Below the pieces are notes generated by a model. That model did not search any database, was not told the DNA's origin, and saw only the letters and a list, made by a program, of their open reading frames with translations. The position numbers were made by a program, and so were the translations under genes. From MH13 sp040219355 (GTDB lineage Bacteria; Pseudomonadota; Alphaproteobacteria; Rhizobiales; MH13), in the NCBI GenBank assembly GCA_040219355.1, contig JAVJSN010000014.1, positions 434,001 through 498,000 on the forward strand: a stretch of DNA of 64,000 nucleotides, given 5' to 3'. The first letter of the stretch is position 1; every line of letters begins with the position of its first letter. Below, piece after piece: positions 16,337-25,744 of the stretch.

Positions 16337-17701
16337 ATGACTGCGCGCGTACTCGTCGTCGATGATATTGTCGCCAACGTAAAACTTCTCGAAGCGCGGT
16401 TGAAGGCCGAGTATTTCGAGGTGCTTACCGCCACGAGCGGCTTTGAAGCTCTCGACATTGCCGGTAGTACTGACTGCGATATCATTATTCTCGACGTGAT
16501 GATGCCGGGCCTTGATGGTTTTGAGACCTGTCGGCGTTTGAAAGCCAATCCGAAAACCGCCCATATTCCCGTCGTTATGGTGACCGCTCTTGATCAACCA
16601 AGCGATAGGGTAACCGGCCTTGAAGCCGGTGCAGATGACTTTCTGACCAAGCCAATCAAAGACGTCGCCTTGCTCACGCGAGTAAAGAATTTAGTACGCG
16701 TCAAGCGGCTGATAGACGAGTTGCGTGGGCGCGCTGAAACGCGTGATGCGATGGCCCAACCGGCGGTGGCCCCGGTAAGCGAAGCAGCCGTAACAGGACG
16801 CATCCTATTGGTCGATGACCGGCCAAGCTCTTACGAGCGTCTTAAAACCACTCTGTCAAAGCGGTTCGATGTACACGTTCATACCGACCCTGAATCGGCT
16901 CTCTTCCATATTGCCGACGAGGCTTATGATTTGGTGATCGTCAGCCTTTCTCTACGCGATTATGACGGGCTGCGTCTGTGCTCACAGCTGCAGAACTTGG
17001 AAAAAACCAGATCCTTGCCAATCGTCATCATCTCCGAGCCCGAGAACGATGCCAAGGTTATGCGTGGTCTGGATATGGGCGTTAGCGACTATTTAGCTCG
17101 CCCCATTGATGCCAATGAGCTGACGGCCCGCATCGTCACACAATTACGTCGCAAGCATTATGCCGATCAGCTTCGCCAAAACGTCGAACAGACGATGGAA
17201 ATGGCGATCATGGATGGGCTGACAGGCCTGCACAATCGGCGATACTTTGATACCCACTTCAAGTCACTGACGCATCAGGCGGCCTCTCGCGGCAAAACGC
17301 TTTCGCTGGTTCTCACCGACATCGACTTCTTCAAATCGATCAACGACACCCATGGCCATGACGTAGGCGATGAGGTGCTGCGGGAATTTGGCGACCGCAT
17401 AAGACGCTCAGTGCGTGGTGCTGATTTGGCTTGTCGATATGGCGGTGAAGAATTTGTATTGATCCTACCCGACTCTGATCAAGAGGCGGCTGCCGCCATT
17501 GCCGAACGCCTGCGCGCGCGCATGGACCACGACCCCATTCCCGTGGCCGGTGGACAGAAGCAGCTAACAATTACGATTTCGCTCGGCGTTGCGACCATCC
17601 AAGGTCCTGAGGATACCGCCGAGGCCATTTTGAAGCGGGCCGACGAGGCGCTTTACAAGGCCAAGCGCGACGGCAGAAACCGTGTGATGCTTGCCGCTTA
17701 A
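16337..17701 (+). CDS. pleD: diguanylate cyclase response regulator PleD
   Basis: Protein of 454 residues: receiver domain 1 (1-120) with phosphoacceptor D53 in IIILDVMMPG; receiver-like domain 2 (about 155-275), where the Asp position reads LVIVSLSLRD and so is not phosphorylatable; and a GGDEF domain (about 290-454) with active site GGEEF (369-373). The RxxD inhibitory site (R360-G-A-D363) sits five residues upstream, so product feedback by cyclic di-GMP is expected. In Caulobacter, PleD drives the swarmer-to-stalked transition at the pole. It is co-transcribed with divK. Confidence 0.95.
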   Translation: MTARVLVVDDIVANVKLLEARLKAEYFEVLTATSGFEALDIAGSTDCDIIILDVMMPGLDGFETCRRLKANPKTAHIPVVMVTALDQPSDRVTGLEAGADDFLTKPIKDVALLTRVKNLVRVKRLIDELRGRAETRDAMAQPAVAPVSEAAVTGRILLVDDRPSSYERLKTTLSKRFDVHVHTDPESALFHIADEAYDLVIVSLSLRDYDGLRLCSQLQNLEKTRSLPIVIISEPENDAKVMRGLDMGVSDYLARPIDANELTARIVTQLRRKHYADQLRQNVEQTMEMAIMDGLTGLHNRRYFDTHFKSLTHQAASRGKTLSLVLTDIDFFKSINDTHGHDVGDEVLREFGDRIRRSVRGADLACRYGGEEFVLILPDSDQEAAAAIAERLRARMDHDPIPVAGGQKQLTITISLGVATIQGPEDTAEAILKRADEALYKAKRDGRNRVMLAA

Positions 17702-17843
17702 GGTTACTGCGCCGCTTTAACCACAACAGGCAAGGTTAACAGCGTAAACACCGCATCCCAATCGGCGTTAACGGTGTATTTGCTTGCGCTTGAACCTTCG
17801 ATTGAGGCTTAAAACAAACACCGCCTCGTGCGGGTCCCACTTG

Positions 17844-17936
17844 CGTTTCGGGTCCGCCGCACACCCCGAAACGTCGGGATGGCTGGTGCTCACCTCCACC
17901 TTTTGGCCTCCTCAAGCCTGGAGCACGGCACCAGCC
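17844..17936. other. structured intergenic element between pleD and rpmG
   Basis: The 322-base gap 17702-18023 holds two strong inverted repeats besides the rpmG terminator. One is CGTTTCGGG (17844-17852) with CCCGAAACG (17865-17873), a perfect 9-base-pair stem with a 12-base loop. The other is GGCTGGTGC (17881-17889) with GCACCAGCC (17928-17936), also perfect; an alternative pairing GTGCTC (17886-17891) with GAGCAC (17921-17926) competes with it. Frames of 67 and 90 codons cross this region but have no coding character. It could be a small RNA or an intergenic palindromic repeat. I did not recognise a known RNA family. Confidence 0.4.
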
Positions 17937-17964
17937 GCTCGCGGTTTTCTCACCGTATGAAAAC

Positions 17965-17994
17965 AAAAAAACGCGCCCCCAACTTGGGAGCGCG
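17965..17994 (-). terminator. rho-independent terminator of rpmG
   Basis: Read on the minus strand: a 10-base-pair stem CGCGCTCCCA / TGGGGGCGCG (one G-U pair) with loop AGT and a run of seven T. It lies 29 bases after the rpmG stop. Confidence 0.88.
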
Positions 17995-18023
17995 CTTTGG
18001 TCACTCAAACGTACGGTTAGACG

Positions 18024-18191
18024 TTATTTGATCTTTGCTTCCTTGAACTCAACATGCTTGCGCGCAACGGGATCGTATTTGCGCACAACCATCTTCTCGG
18101 TCATGGTGCGGGAATTCTTCTTGGCCACATAAAAGTAGCCAGTGTCAGCTGTCGAAACGAGCCGAATTTTGATGGTCGTGGCTTTAGCCAT
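18024..18191 (-). CDS. rpmG: 50S ribosomal protein L33
   Basis: Large-subunit ribosomal protein of 55 residues, read directly from the sequence: MAKATTIKIRLVSTADTGYF, then YVAKKNSRTMTEKMVVRKYD, ending in HVEFKEAKIK. It has no cysteine pairs, so it is the zinc-free form. It lies convergent to pleD, which is its usual neighbour in Hyphomicrobiales, and is followed by its own terminator. The ATG is at 18191. Confidence 0.96.
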   Translation of the reverse strand: MAKATTIKIRLVSTADTGYFYVAKKNSRTMTEKMVVRKYDPVARKHVEFKEAKIK

Positions 18192-18302
18192 GCGATGGGC
18201 CTCGATCTTGAATCGGTAAAAAGATGCCGACCGCCAGACGAGCTGACCACCAAAAGGTATAAGTCGGAAGATGCGGTGCTATCGTGGGATTTGGCGTTTT
18301 TG

Positions 18303-19025
18303 TCAAGACCTTGATGGCGTTCTGGATGCGCTTTGCGTGGCTTTGATATCTCGAGAACGCAGCGGCGCAGATCCTTTCCAGCGTTTTGGCATCCTGTCAG
18401 CAACAAGCAAACGCGGGTGGGTTGCTAAAACGCCCTGCAAACCATGCTTCAACACTGCTTGCGTCACATGGTGCAAAGGCTCGCTAGCAAGATCGTGCAG
18501 CGAAAACCAATCCGGCTGAAGCAGTTCGCCATCACCTTGTGTTTGAGGCAGAGGCGGCTGTGCACTTGGCGCGACGGTCGCCAGAAAAAATCTTGTGTCA
18601 TACCGCATCGACAAGTGAGGCGGGGTAATAGCCCGGGCGATATAGGTCAGATTTCCCTCAAGGTGCTGCGCCAAATCAAGCCCCGTTTCTTCAACGCATT
18701 CACGCAATGCGGCTCTTGCATATGATTGCGGCAATGCGGCACCACCAAGTTCAGCCTGAAGCGTTTGGCCACAAGCTCTGGCGAGATGATCTTTCTCTGA
18801 AATGTGTTTATCGCTTGGTTCAACCCGGCCACCTGGAAACACCAGGTACCCAGGCATGAACCGCAATGACGCATCCCGACGCCCCATGAAAATATGAGGC
18901 AAACCCGATGGATCGTGCCAAACCGTCATGATGCTGGCAGCTGGCCTTGGGCGCACAGCCCGCCTGCGCGTCGACCCACCGGCCACCTTACCGGCCCTTG
19001 GCTTTGCGCACGGCTTTACGGGCAT
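18303..19025 (-). CDS. NUDIX hydrolase
   Basis: Pyrophosphohydrolase of the NUDIX superfamily, 240 residues if it starts at the ATG at 19025. The catalytic box is present as ARAALRECVEETGLDL, preceded at some distance by FMPGYLVFPGGRVEPSD. Such longer NUDIX proteins (with FMPG at the start) are often coenzyme A or nucleotide-sugar hydrolases, but the substrate is not determined. Its start lies inside the 3' end of rnr (overlap 38 bases; up to 119 with an earlier start at 19106), so it is translated from the rnr message. A later ATG at 18929 is also possible. Confidence 0.85.
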   Translation of the reverse strand: MPVKPCAKPRAGKVAGGSTRRRAVRPRPAASIMTVWHDPSGLPHIFMGRRDASLRFMPGYLVFPGGRVEPSDKHISEKDHLARACGQTLQAELGGAALPQSYARAALRECVEETGLDLAQHLEGNLTYIARAITPPHLSMRYDTRFFLATVAPSAQPPLPQTQGDGELLQPDWFSLHDLASEPLHHVTQAVLKHGLQGVLATHPRLLVADRMPKRWKGSAPLRSRDIKATQSASRTPSRS

Positions 19026-21306
19026 GAGAAGCTGGAGACTGGCTTCGCTTTGGGCTGGTGCCAGGTTTTTTACCACCACGCTTGGCGCCTTTACCAGCGC
19101 GGACACGTTGGTTCAAAGGCTTGCCGGTCTTTCCATCGCTGAGCATCTCAAAGCGCAACGATCCGGCAAGCGGGGCAACTTCGACAAGTCGCACCTCAAC
19201 CGCGTCACCCAGTTGGAAGGTGATTCCGGTCGCTGAGCCGACCAGTCGTTGATGCGCTTCATCAAAAGAGAAATAGTCCGCACCTAGCTGTGCGACGGGC
19301 ACAAATCCATCTGCCCCAGTTTCAGCCAAGCGAACAAACAAACCCGCACCAACAACTCCAGTGATACGGCCATCAAAACGCGCGCCCACTTTGTCAGAAA
19401 GAAACGCTGCAACCAGGCGATCGGTGGTCTCACGCTCGGCGAGCATTGCGCGCCGTTCGGTGCCCGATAGATGGTCGCCCATTCGCGCCAGCACATCATG
19501 GCCGGCGGCCAACGCATCCTGGTCACCCAAGCCATAGGCGGTCAACAAAGCACGGTGCACCAGAAGGTCCGCATAGCGACGTATCGGCGAGGTAAAGTGT
19601 GCATATCGCGATAGGTTGAGACCGAAGTGCCCAATGTTGTCGGGCGTGTATTCAGCTTGTGCTTGGCTGCGCAGTACCATTTCGTTGATCAGCTGTTCGC
19701 TCGCATCGCCCTCGGCGCGCGCCAAGATTTTGTTAAAATCAGCCGGGCGAAGCGAGCTCTGCGTGGCAATCGATATGTTGAGGCTTTTCAAAAAGGCCCG
19801 CAGCCCTTCGAACTTCGCTGCACCTGGCGCATCGTGTACACGGTAGAGACAGGGTGTCTTCTTGGCCTCCAAGAGTTCCGCAGCAGCCACATTGGCCTGG
19901 ATCATGAACTCTTCAATGAGCTTGTGGGCGTCCAACCGTTCAGGCACACGCACGCCCGTCACTTTGCCGGCCTCATCCAACATCAGCTTGCGCTCGGGTA
20001 AGTCCAGATGAAGCGGCGCACGGCGCTCGCGCGCCTGGTGCACCACGTGGTAAGCCGCCCAAAGGGGCTTTAGGACGCTATCAGCAATGTCTGCCGGGCA
20101 CGGCACGATTCCCTCTGGCGGCGCTTGGCCATCAATAGCTGCCTGAGCAGCTTCATAGGCAAGGCCGGCATGCAGCTTGATCCAAACCCTGTGCAATGAG
20201 TGCTTCCGTTTGGTGCCGTCCTTGGAAAACACCATACGGATGGCCAGTGCTGGACGATCTTTATCCTCATGAAGCGAACACAGATCGGTGGATAGCCTCT
20301 CCGGCAGCATGGGTATCACACGATCGGGAAAATAGACCGAATTGCCTCGTGAGCGCGCCTCGCGATCAAGCAGCGTGTGCGGGCGCACATAGAAGGCTAC
20401 ATCGGCAATAGCGACCGTGACGACGAACCCACCTTCATTGTTGGGATCATCATCAGGCGCAGCATGAACCGCATCATCGTGATCTTTGGCATCGGCAGGA
20501 TCGATGGTGATCAGCGGCAGCTCACGCCAATCTTCGCGCATGCCTTTCTGCGCAGGAGACAATGCTTCAGCATGGGCAAGCACATCGGCAGGAAACACGT
20601 CTGGCAGCCCTTGGCGCAAGACCGCTATCTGGCTAATCGCGCGTTCGGTACCAAGCTGACCGAAAACTTCTTCCACTTTACCATTTGGGGATCGCCCGCG
20701 GCCACGACTTGGCAAGCGGATAGCGGCGACAAGGTCGCCATCCTCAGCCTTGCCAATATCCTGCCTATCGACCTGCAAAACATCAGCCTTGCGTTCTACC
20801 GGCTCAATATAGGCGCCGCCACTTGAGGGGATACGCAGCACACCATAATGGCGCACATCGCCACGTCCGATGGACTTGATAAGATGAACGCGGCCTGGTT
20901 CATCACCGTCTGCAGATTCCACCAACCGTACGAGCAACGTATCACCGACACCCGGTGGTGTATGGTTGGGCGAGCCGCGACGCGCAGACTTCTTTTCCAC
21001 CAAGAGGAAACGATCAGGTTCTCCGGCTCCATCAATCTGGATACGCGGTACAACGATCAGATCGCCCTCATCATCGACAGAAGTAACTTGGGCTGGAAAC
21101 ACAGGCGGCAGAGCATCGGCTCGGCGAAAGCTGCCACCATCTTTGGTGATGACACCCTGGTCCTTCAACGCTTTGAGACGCTGCTTTAATGCAATGCGGT
21201 CTGCGCCTTTAATGCCAAATGCGCGAGCGACCTCCCGCTTGCCTGACTGGCCTGGATTGTTGCTTAGAAACTCCAGCAGTGCCTCATCGGAGGGGAGTCC
21301 GCTCAT
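18988..21306 (-). CDS. rnr: ribonuclease R
   Basis: Processive 3'-to-5' exoribonuclease of 772 residues that degrades structured RNA. Order: N-terminal helix-turn-helix (LLEFLSNNPGQSGKREVARAF), cold-shock RNA-binding domains, the RNB catalytic domain with the metal-binding block ITIDPADAKDHDDAVHA and the NSVYFPDRVIPMLPERLSTD segment, then an S1 domain (RFDGRITGVVGAGLFVRL) and a basic tail of about 45 residues rich in Lys, Gly and Arg. The ATG overlaps the topA stop by 4 bases, so it is translationally coupled to topA; the NUDIX gene follows with overlap. Confidence 0.96.
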   Translation of the reverse strand: MSGLPSDEALLEFLSNNPGQSGKREVARAFGIKGADRIALKQRLKALKDQGVITKDGGSFRRADALPPVFPAQVTSVDDEGDLIVVPRIQIDGAGEPDRFLLVEKKSARRGSPNHTPPGVGDTLLVRLVESADGDEPGRVHLIKSIGRGDVRHYGVLRIPSSGGAYIEPVERKADVLQVDRQDIGKAEDGDLVAAIRLPSRGRGRSPNGKVEEVFGQLGTERAISQIAVLRQGLPDVFPADVLAHAEALSPAQKGMREDWRELPLITIDPADAKDHDDAVHAAPDDDPNNEGGFVVTVAIADVAFYVRPHTLLDREARSRGNSVYFPDRVIPMLPERLSTDLCSLHEDKDRPALAIRMVFSKDGTKRKHSLHRVWIKLHAGLAYEAAQAAIDGQAPPEGIVPCPADIADSVLKPLWAAYHVVHQARERRAPLHLDLPERKLMLDEAGKVTGVRVPERLDAHKLIEEFMIQANVAAAELLEAKKTPCLYRVHDAPGAAKFEGLRAFLKSLNISIATQSSLRPADFNKILARAEGDASEQLINEMVLRSQAQAEYTPDNIGHFGLNLSRYAHFTSPIRRYADLLVHRALLTAYGLGDQDALAAGHDVLARMGDHLSGTERRAMLAERETTDRLVAAFLSDKVGARFDGRITGVVGAGLFVRLAETGADGFVPVAQLGADYFSFDEAHQRLVGSATGITFQLGDAVEVRLVEVAPLAGSLRFEMLSDGKTGKPLNQRVRAGKGAKRGGKKPGTSPKRSQSPASHARKAVRKAKGR

Positions 21307-23894
21307 TCGCCGCCGGCTGCTTTCGCCTTGGCGGCCGGCTTCTTGGCGGCGGCCTTTTTCTTTGCGGGGGTCTTCTTCTTAGCAGCTGGTTTCTTGCCAG
21401 CCTTTGCTGCGCGTGCAGCGATCAGTTCGATGGCTTGGTCCATCGTTACATCCTCAGGCTTAATGTCCTTTGGGATCGTGGCGTTGATTTTGCCATGCTT
21501 CACATAGGGGCCATAGCGCCCTGAGTGCACAGTGACGGCTCCACCATCGGGGTGATCACCCAGAGTCTTCAATGCGGCGGGAGCGCCGCGCCCACGACCG
21601 CCACTTGCAGCTTTTTCAGCGATAACAGTCACAGCCCGATTGATGCCGACATCAAAGACTTCATCAACCGATTCCAAATTTGCGTATTTGCCATCGTGCA
21701 GCACAAATGGGCCATAGCGTCCAAGCCCGGCCATGATATCTTTGCCCGTTTCCGGATGGGCGCCAACCAGGCGCGGCAGAGACAACAGCCTCAGTGCTTT
21801 TTCCAAGTCCAGATCTGCCCGATCCCAGCCTTTGGGCAGGCTGGCACGTTTAGGTTTCGCTTCTTCGCCCAATTGGACATAGGGCCCGAAGCGCCCATCG
21901 CGAAGCGTTACCTGCTCGCCTGTCTCAGTATCCTCACCAAGCACAATTGGCCCGACTTGTTCTTCACCGTGATTGTCGTTGGCTGCAAGTTGGCGGGTGT
22001 AGTTACACTCCGGATAATTCGAGCAGCCAATGAACGCGCCATAGCGAGAAATTTTCAACGATAGCTGGCCATCTTCGCAATTAGGGCATTGACGCGGGTC
22101 TGATCCATCGCCCTTGTCTGGGAAAATGTGCGGACCTAGCAGATCGTTCAGTGCATCGATTACCTGTGTGATGCGAAGCTCAGAGATATCATCAACGGAG
22201 GCGGAAAACGCGGTCCAAAATGCCCGCAGCACATCACGCCAATCGCGCTCTCCAGCGGAAATCTGATCCAGCTCTTCTTCCAGAGATGCCGTAAAATCAT
22301 ATTCAACATAGCGCTTGAAAAAAGCTTCCAAAAACGCTGTGACGAGACGGCCTTTGTCCTTGGCAAAGATGCGACGTTTTTCGACCTCGATGTAATCGCG
22401 ATCTTGAAGCACAGCCAACGTCGCCGCGTAGGTTGATGGGCGACCGATACCAAGTTCTTCCATCCGCTTGACAAGGCTGGCCTCAGAAAAGCGAGCGGGA
22501 GGCTCGGTGTGCTTTTCCGTTGCTTCAATCCTCTCCCGAGTGATCTTATCGCGTTCGGTTATTGCCGGCAGGCGCTTATCATCATCATCCTTTGAGGAGG
22601 CACCAACATCATAAGCGGCCAGGAAACCATCAAAGGTGATAACCGAACCACTGGCCCGAAGGTCGGCGCTATGCCCGCCATGACTAGCGACAAGATCAAC
22701 GCTGGTGCGTTCCGACACCGATGCTGCCATTTGACTGGCCATCGTGCGCGACCAGATAAGCTGATAGAGCTTCGCCTGGTCGGCATCCAGATAGCGTTTC
22801 ACCTGGTCTGGCGTACGGAACAGATCTGTCGGTCGAATGGCTTCATGCGCCTCTTGGGCATTCTTCGCTTTTGACGAGTACATCCGCGGCGAGCTGGGAA
22901 GATAGTTTTCGCCGTACTTCTCACCGATCAGCTTGCGCGTTGAGCGAATAGCCTCCGGCGCCATCTGCACACCATCAGTACGCATATATGTGATGAGGCC
23001 AACGGTCTCACCATTGATTTCCGTGCCTTCATAGAGGCGCTGTGCAATGCGCATCGTTACGCTTGGTGACATCCCCAGGCGCGAGGAGGCATCCTGTTGC
23101 AGTGTTGACGTCGTGAACGGCGCGTACGGGTTACGGCGCACCGGCTTGGCTTCGACCTTGGCAACCGTGATGTCGGCTTGTTCAAGCATGCCTTTGATCG
23201 AGCTTGCCAGATCAGCGTCAGTCAAATCATGGCGGCCGTACTTGGTTCCATCATAAGCCGCCAAACGGGCTTCAAAGGGCGCATTGCTCCCGTTTTTCAG
23301 GTGAGCATTGATCGTCCAATAGGCCTGCGGAACGAAGGCTTCGATTTCTGTTTCGCGCTCAGTTACAAGCCGCAAAGCAACCGATTGCACGCGGCCAGCC
23401 GAGCGTGATCCAGGGAGTTTGCGCCAGAGAACGGGCGACAATGTGAATCCCACCAAGTAATCGAGCGCTCGGCGGGCCAAATAGGCATCAACCAACGGTC
23501 CATCAATGGCGCGCGGATTAGCCATCGCCTCCAAAACGGATGCCTTGGTAATGGCGTTGAAAACCACGCGTTCCACGGGCTTGTCCTTCAAAACCTTCTT
23601 GGCTTTGAGGATTTCAAGCACATGCCACGAAATAGCTTCACCCTCTCTATCAGGGTCAGTGGCCAGGATAACGCGATCAGCTTCCTTCACGCTGCGCGCA
23701 ATCTCGGTGATGGTTTTCGACTTACCAGCATCGTTTTGCCAGCGCATCGCAAAATTATCCTCTGGGTCCACAGAACCGTCTTTTGATGGCAGATCGCGCA
23801 CATGGCCCATCGAGGCCAAAACCTTATAGTTCGGCCCAAGGTATTTGTTGATGGTTTTCGCCTTAGCAGGCGATTCCACAATGACGAGATCCAT
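21303..23894 (-). CDS. topA: DNA topoisomerase I
   Basis: Type IA topoisomerase of 863 residues that relaxes negative supercoils. The TOPRIM domain starts MDLVIVESPAKAKTINKYLG and carries the DPDREGEAISWH metal motif. The active-site tyrosine lies in GLITYMRTDGVQM. A C4 zinc finger (CPNCEDG and GCSNYPEC) at about 590-625 is followed by further degenerate repeats (FGPYVQLG, YGPFVLHDGKYA, YGPYVKHGK). The last 40 residues are an almost pure Lys/Ala/Pro tail, likely to bind DNA. It heads the topA-rnr-NUDIX operon. Confidence 0.97.
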   Translation of the reverse strand: MDLVIVESPAKAKTINKYLGPNYKVLASMGHVRDLPSKDGSVDPEDNFAMRWQNDAGKSKTITEIARSVKEADRVILATDPDREGEAISWHVLEILKAKKVLKDKPVERVVFNAITKASVLEAMANPRAIDGPLVDAYLARRALDYLVGFTLSPVLWRKLPGSRSAGRVQSVALRLVTERETEIEAFVPQAYWTINAHLKNGSNAPFEARLAAYDGTKYGRHDLTDADLASSIKGMLEQADITVAKVEAKPVRRNPYAPFTTSTLQQDASSRLGMSPSVTMRIAQRLYEGTEINGETVGLITYMRTDGVQMAPEAIRSTRKLIGEKYGENYLPSSPRMYSSKAKNAQEAHEAIRPTDLFRTPDQVKRYLDADQAKLYQLIWSRTMASQMAASVSERTSVDLVASHGGHSADLRASGSVITFDGFLAAYDVGASSKDDDDKRLPAITERDKITRERIEATEKHTEPPARFSEASLVKRMEELGIGRPSTYAATLAVLQDRDYIEVEKRRIFAKDKGRLVTAFLEAFFKRYVEYDFTASLEEELDQISAGERDWRDVLRAFWTAFSASVDDISELRITQVIDALNDLLGPHIFPDKGDGSDPRQCPNCEDGQLSLKISRYGAFIGCSNYPECNYTRQLAANDNHGEEQVGPIVLGEDTETGEQVTLRDGRFGPYVQLGEEAKPKRASLPKGWDRADLDLEKALRLLSLPRLVGAHPETGKDIMAGLGRYGPFVLHDGKYANLESVDEVFDVGINRAVTVIAEKAASGGRGRGAPAALKTLGDHPDGGAVTVHSGRYGPYVKHGKINATIPKDIKPEDVTMDQAIELIAARAAKAGKKPAAKKKTPAKKKAAAKKPAAKAKAAGGE

Positions 23895-24220
23895 GTGGTG
23901 GGTTCACTCTCACAGGTTGGCAGATGATGAAGCGGCGAATGACCACGCCGAGAAACCGACGAAACGCGGTACTCTGTTGGCCGGAACATGAGTATGCGGC
24001 TTGCACTTGTCAAACCGCATTCGTCAAGCGGTCACAATGAATGGCCGTAGCCCGAGCATGGCCCAGCCAATGAGCGGATTTCTAAAAATAAGAAAAATTT
24101 TGGACAGACACGCACGTTCATACAACTTGAACGAGTATTTGAAAGTGTTATAGTGGCAAATACAACCTAAAATAGTGTATTGACGCCAGATTAGCGAACT
24201 CCTTGGGGAAAGGTCAGGTA
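23895..24220. other. divergent intergenic region topA / small ORF
   Basis: No gene is seen in these 326 bases. The right-hand part (24090-24190) is clearly AT-rich and holds the promoter listed at 24127-24154. The topA promoter should lie in the left part, but I could not define its boxes. Confidence 0.5.
24127..24154 (+). promoter_or_regulatory. sigma70-like promoter for the small gene at 24221
   Basis: TTGAAC (24127-24132), 16-base spacer, TATAGT (24149-24154), in an AT-rich stretch about 65 bases upstream of the GTG start. The match to the housekeeping consensus is good; no operator was recognised. Confidence 0.5.
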
Positions 24221-24523
24221 GTGCGGAAACCTAACGACATGGCCCACATCCATGACAAAAAACACAATGAGAGACTGAAACAGAATGTCGATGATGCCTC
24301 CGCCAAGCTGCTAGCTTTCCCATTACACCTGGCAGCATCCAAAGAGGATGAAGACAATCGGCAGACTGCGGCAAGTGCATCCGATGTCGCGGAATACATT
24401 ACTGAAATGCTAGAATCTCTTGAAAGTCTAGCGCTACGGAATCGTCTTGAGGTCCTTGGTCTGATGATTGCGATGGCACGTGAGCAGGCTAATGACGATA
24501 GCCGCGAACTTGGTGCGGATTAA
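24221..24523 (+). CDS. small conserved-type alphaproteobacterial protein, function unknown
   Basis: Protein of 100 residues from a GTG at 24221, with AAAGGTCAGG just upstream as ribosome site; a TTG six codons earlier and an ATG six codons later are alternatives. It is charged, with no signal peptide. The C-terminal half (DVAEYITEMLESLESLALRN, then a helix ending MIAMAREQA) resembles a family of small alphaproteobacterial proteins with the pattern ADxxxxMxxEL...AxxxxLxxLxYLLxMAxxEA. Their function is not known to me. It has its own promoter, and is divergent from topA and convergent with dprA. Confidence 0.65.
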   Translation: MRKPNDMAHIHDKKHNERLKQNVDDASAKLLAFPLHLAASKEDEDNRQTAASASDVAEYITEMLESLESLALRNRLEVLGLMIAMAREQANDDSRELGAD

Positions 24524-24574
24524 CCACGGACCACCGACCATAGTTGACCAAATCACTTGAACAGACGACTCCCG

Positions 24575-25744
24575 CTAGCCAGAAGCCGTCGGGTTCCAAG
24601 CGAAACGATCGCCAGGTGAGCGAACGATTTTTCCAATCAATTCATTTTCAACCAGCCATACACGCACCTGCGCGGTGGGCACGCCAGTAGTTTCAATCAG
24701 GGTATCCGCCGAAACAGGAGAAAAACCCATAGCACGCTCGATGAGCGCTTCTGCATCCGAACTCGTTAGGATGTAGCCTGTTGAGGTGGATCTTTCTTCA
24801 CGCAGAAGTGGCGGGCTTCCAGACGGTGACTCGACGTGCCTTTCAGTCCTCGCCCAATCAGCTGGGCGGGCAAGCATCGGTTGAATATCCTCCAAAATGT
24901 CCAACGCGCTCGTCACCAACGTTGCGCCATCGCGGATCAGGCTATTGGGGCCATCGCTGCGAGGATCAAGTGGGAAGCCCGGAACTGCCATCACAAGTCG
25001 GCCCAGTTCTCCAGCCTGGCGTGCCGTAATCAGCGAACCTGAGCGCTTGGCAGCCTCAACAATGACGACGGCCAGAGATGATCCGGCAACCAGACGATTG
25101 CGCTTGGGAAAGTCCTGTGCCCGCGCGACCCACCCCAGTGGCATTTCAGAATAGACCGCACCTTTTTCAGCAATCTGTACCATTAGATCAGCATGCTCTG
25201 GCGGGTAGGGGCGCGCCAAGCCACCAGCCGTGAACGCAAGTGTCCCTGTCGCAATCGATCCAAGATGAGCAGCAGCGTCTACGCCTCGCGCCAACCCAGA
25301 AACGACCGCGATTCCGGCAGCACCGAGCTCCGACGCCATGCGCTTTGCCAGAGTTAGGCCGCCCGCTGACGCGTTGCGAGCGCCGACAAGGGCTACGCAG
25401 GGCTTCGAGGCAACCTCGTTAGAGGACATCATGGCGCAAAGAATTGGTGGCGGCCGCGGCGAGTGGGACAACGCCTGCGGATATCCTTGTTCACCATTGG
25501 CTACGAAGCGGGCACCGATTCGTTCGGCCTCTGCAAACTCTCGCTCAACCTCGTTGGTATCCGCAGGCTGAAAGGACACACCGCGTCGTGCGCTCATCTG
25601 AGGCAGGGCATCGATCGCGCCCTGTGCACTTCCATAGATATTGAGCAAGTCTTGAAAAAGGGCAGGGCCAATTCTTGGCGTGCGGATAAGGCGGAGCCAG
25701 GCAAGGCGTTGGGCATCCGAAAGCATCGGCCAGCCCTCTGTCAT
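24575..25744 (-). CDS. dprA: DNA-processing protein DprA
   Basis: Protein of 389 residues that loads RecA on incoming single-stranded DNA during natural transformation. Order: N-terminal SAM-like helices (1-60), the Rossmann-like core with CVALVGARNASAGGLTLAKR, the VVSGLARGVDAAAHLGS block, and RNRLVAGSSLAVVIVEAAKR, then a C-terminal winged-helix DML1-like domain (about 325-389). The usual GTIAVLxxG segment reads GTLAFTAGG, a mild change. It starts directly after the plsY stop with no gap. DprA is widespread in non-competent bacteria, so competence is not implied. Confidence 0.95.
   Translation of the reverse strand: MTEGWPMLSDAQRLAWLRLIRTPRIGPALFQDLLNIYGSAQGAIDALPQMSARRGVSFQPADTNEVEREFAEAERIGARFVANGEQGYPQALSHSPRPPPILCAMMSSNEVASKPCVALVGARNASAGGLTLAKRMASELGAAGIAVVSGLARGVDAAAHLGSIATGTLAFTAGGLARPYPPEHADLMVQIAEKGAVYSEMPLGWVARAQDFPKRNRLVAGSSLAVVIVEAAKRSGSLITARQAGELGRLVMAVPGFPLDPRSDGPNSLIRDGATLVTSALDILEDIQPMLARPADWARTERHVESPSGSPPLLREERSTSTGYILTSSDAEALIERAMGFSPVSADTLIETTGVPTAQVRVWLVENELIGKIVRSPGDRFAWNPTASG

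Noticed and set aside
17736..18031. Overlapping frames of 90 (minus) and 67 (plus) codons in the pleD-rpmG gap
   Set aside because: Both cross strong inverted repeats and the rpmG terminator and have unnatural composition; read as non-coding.
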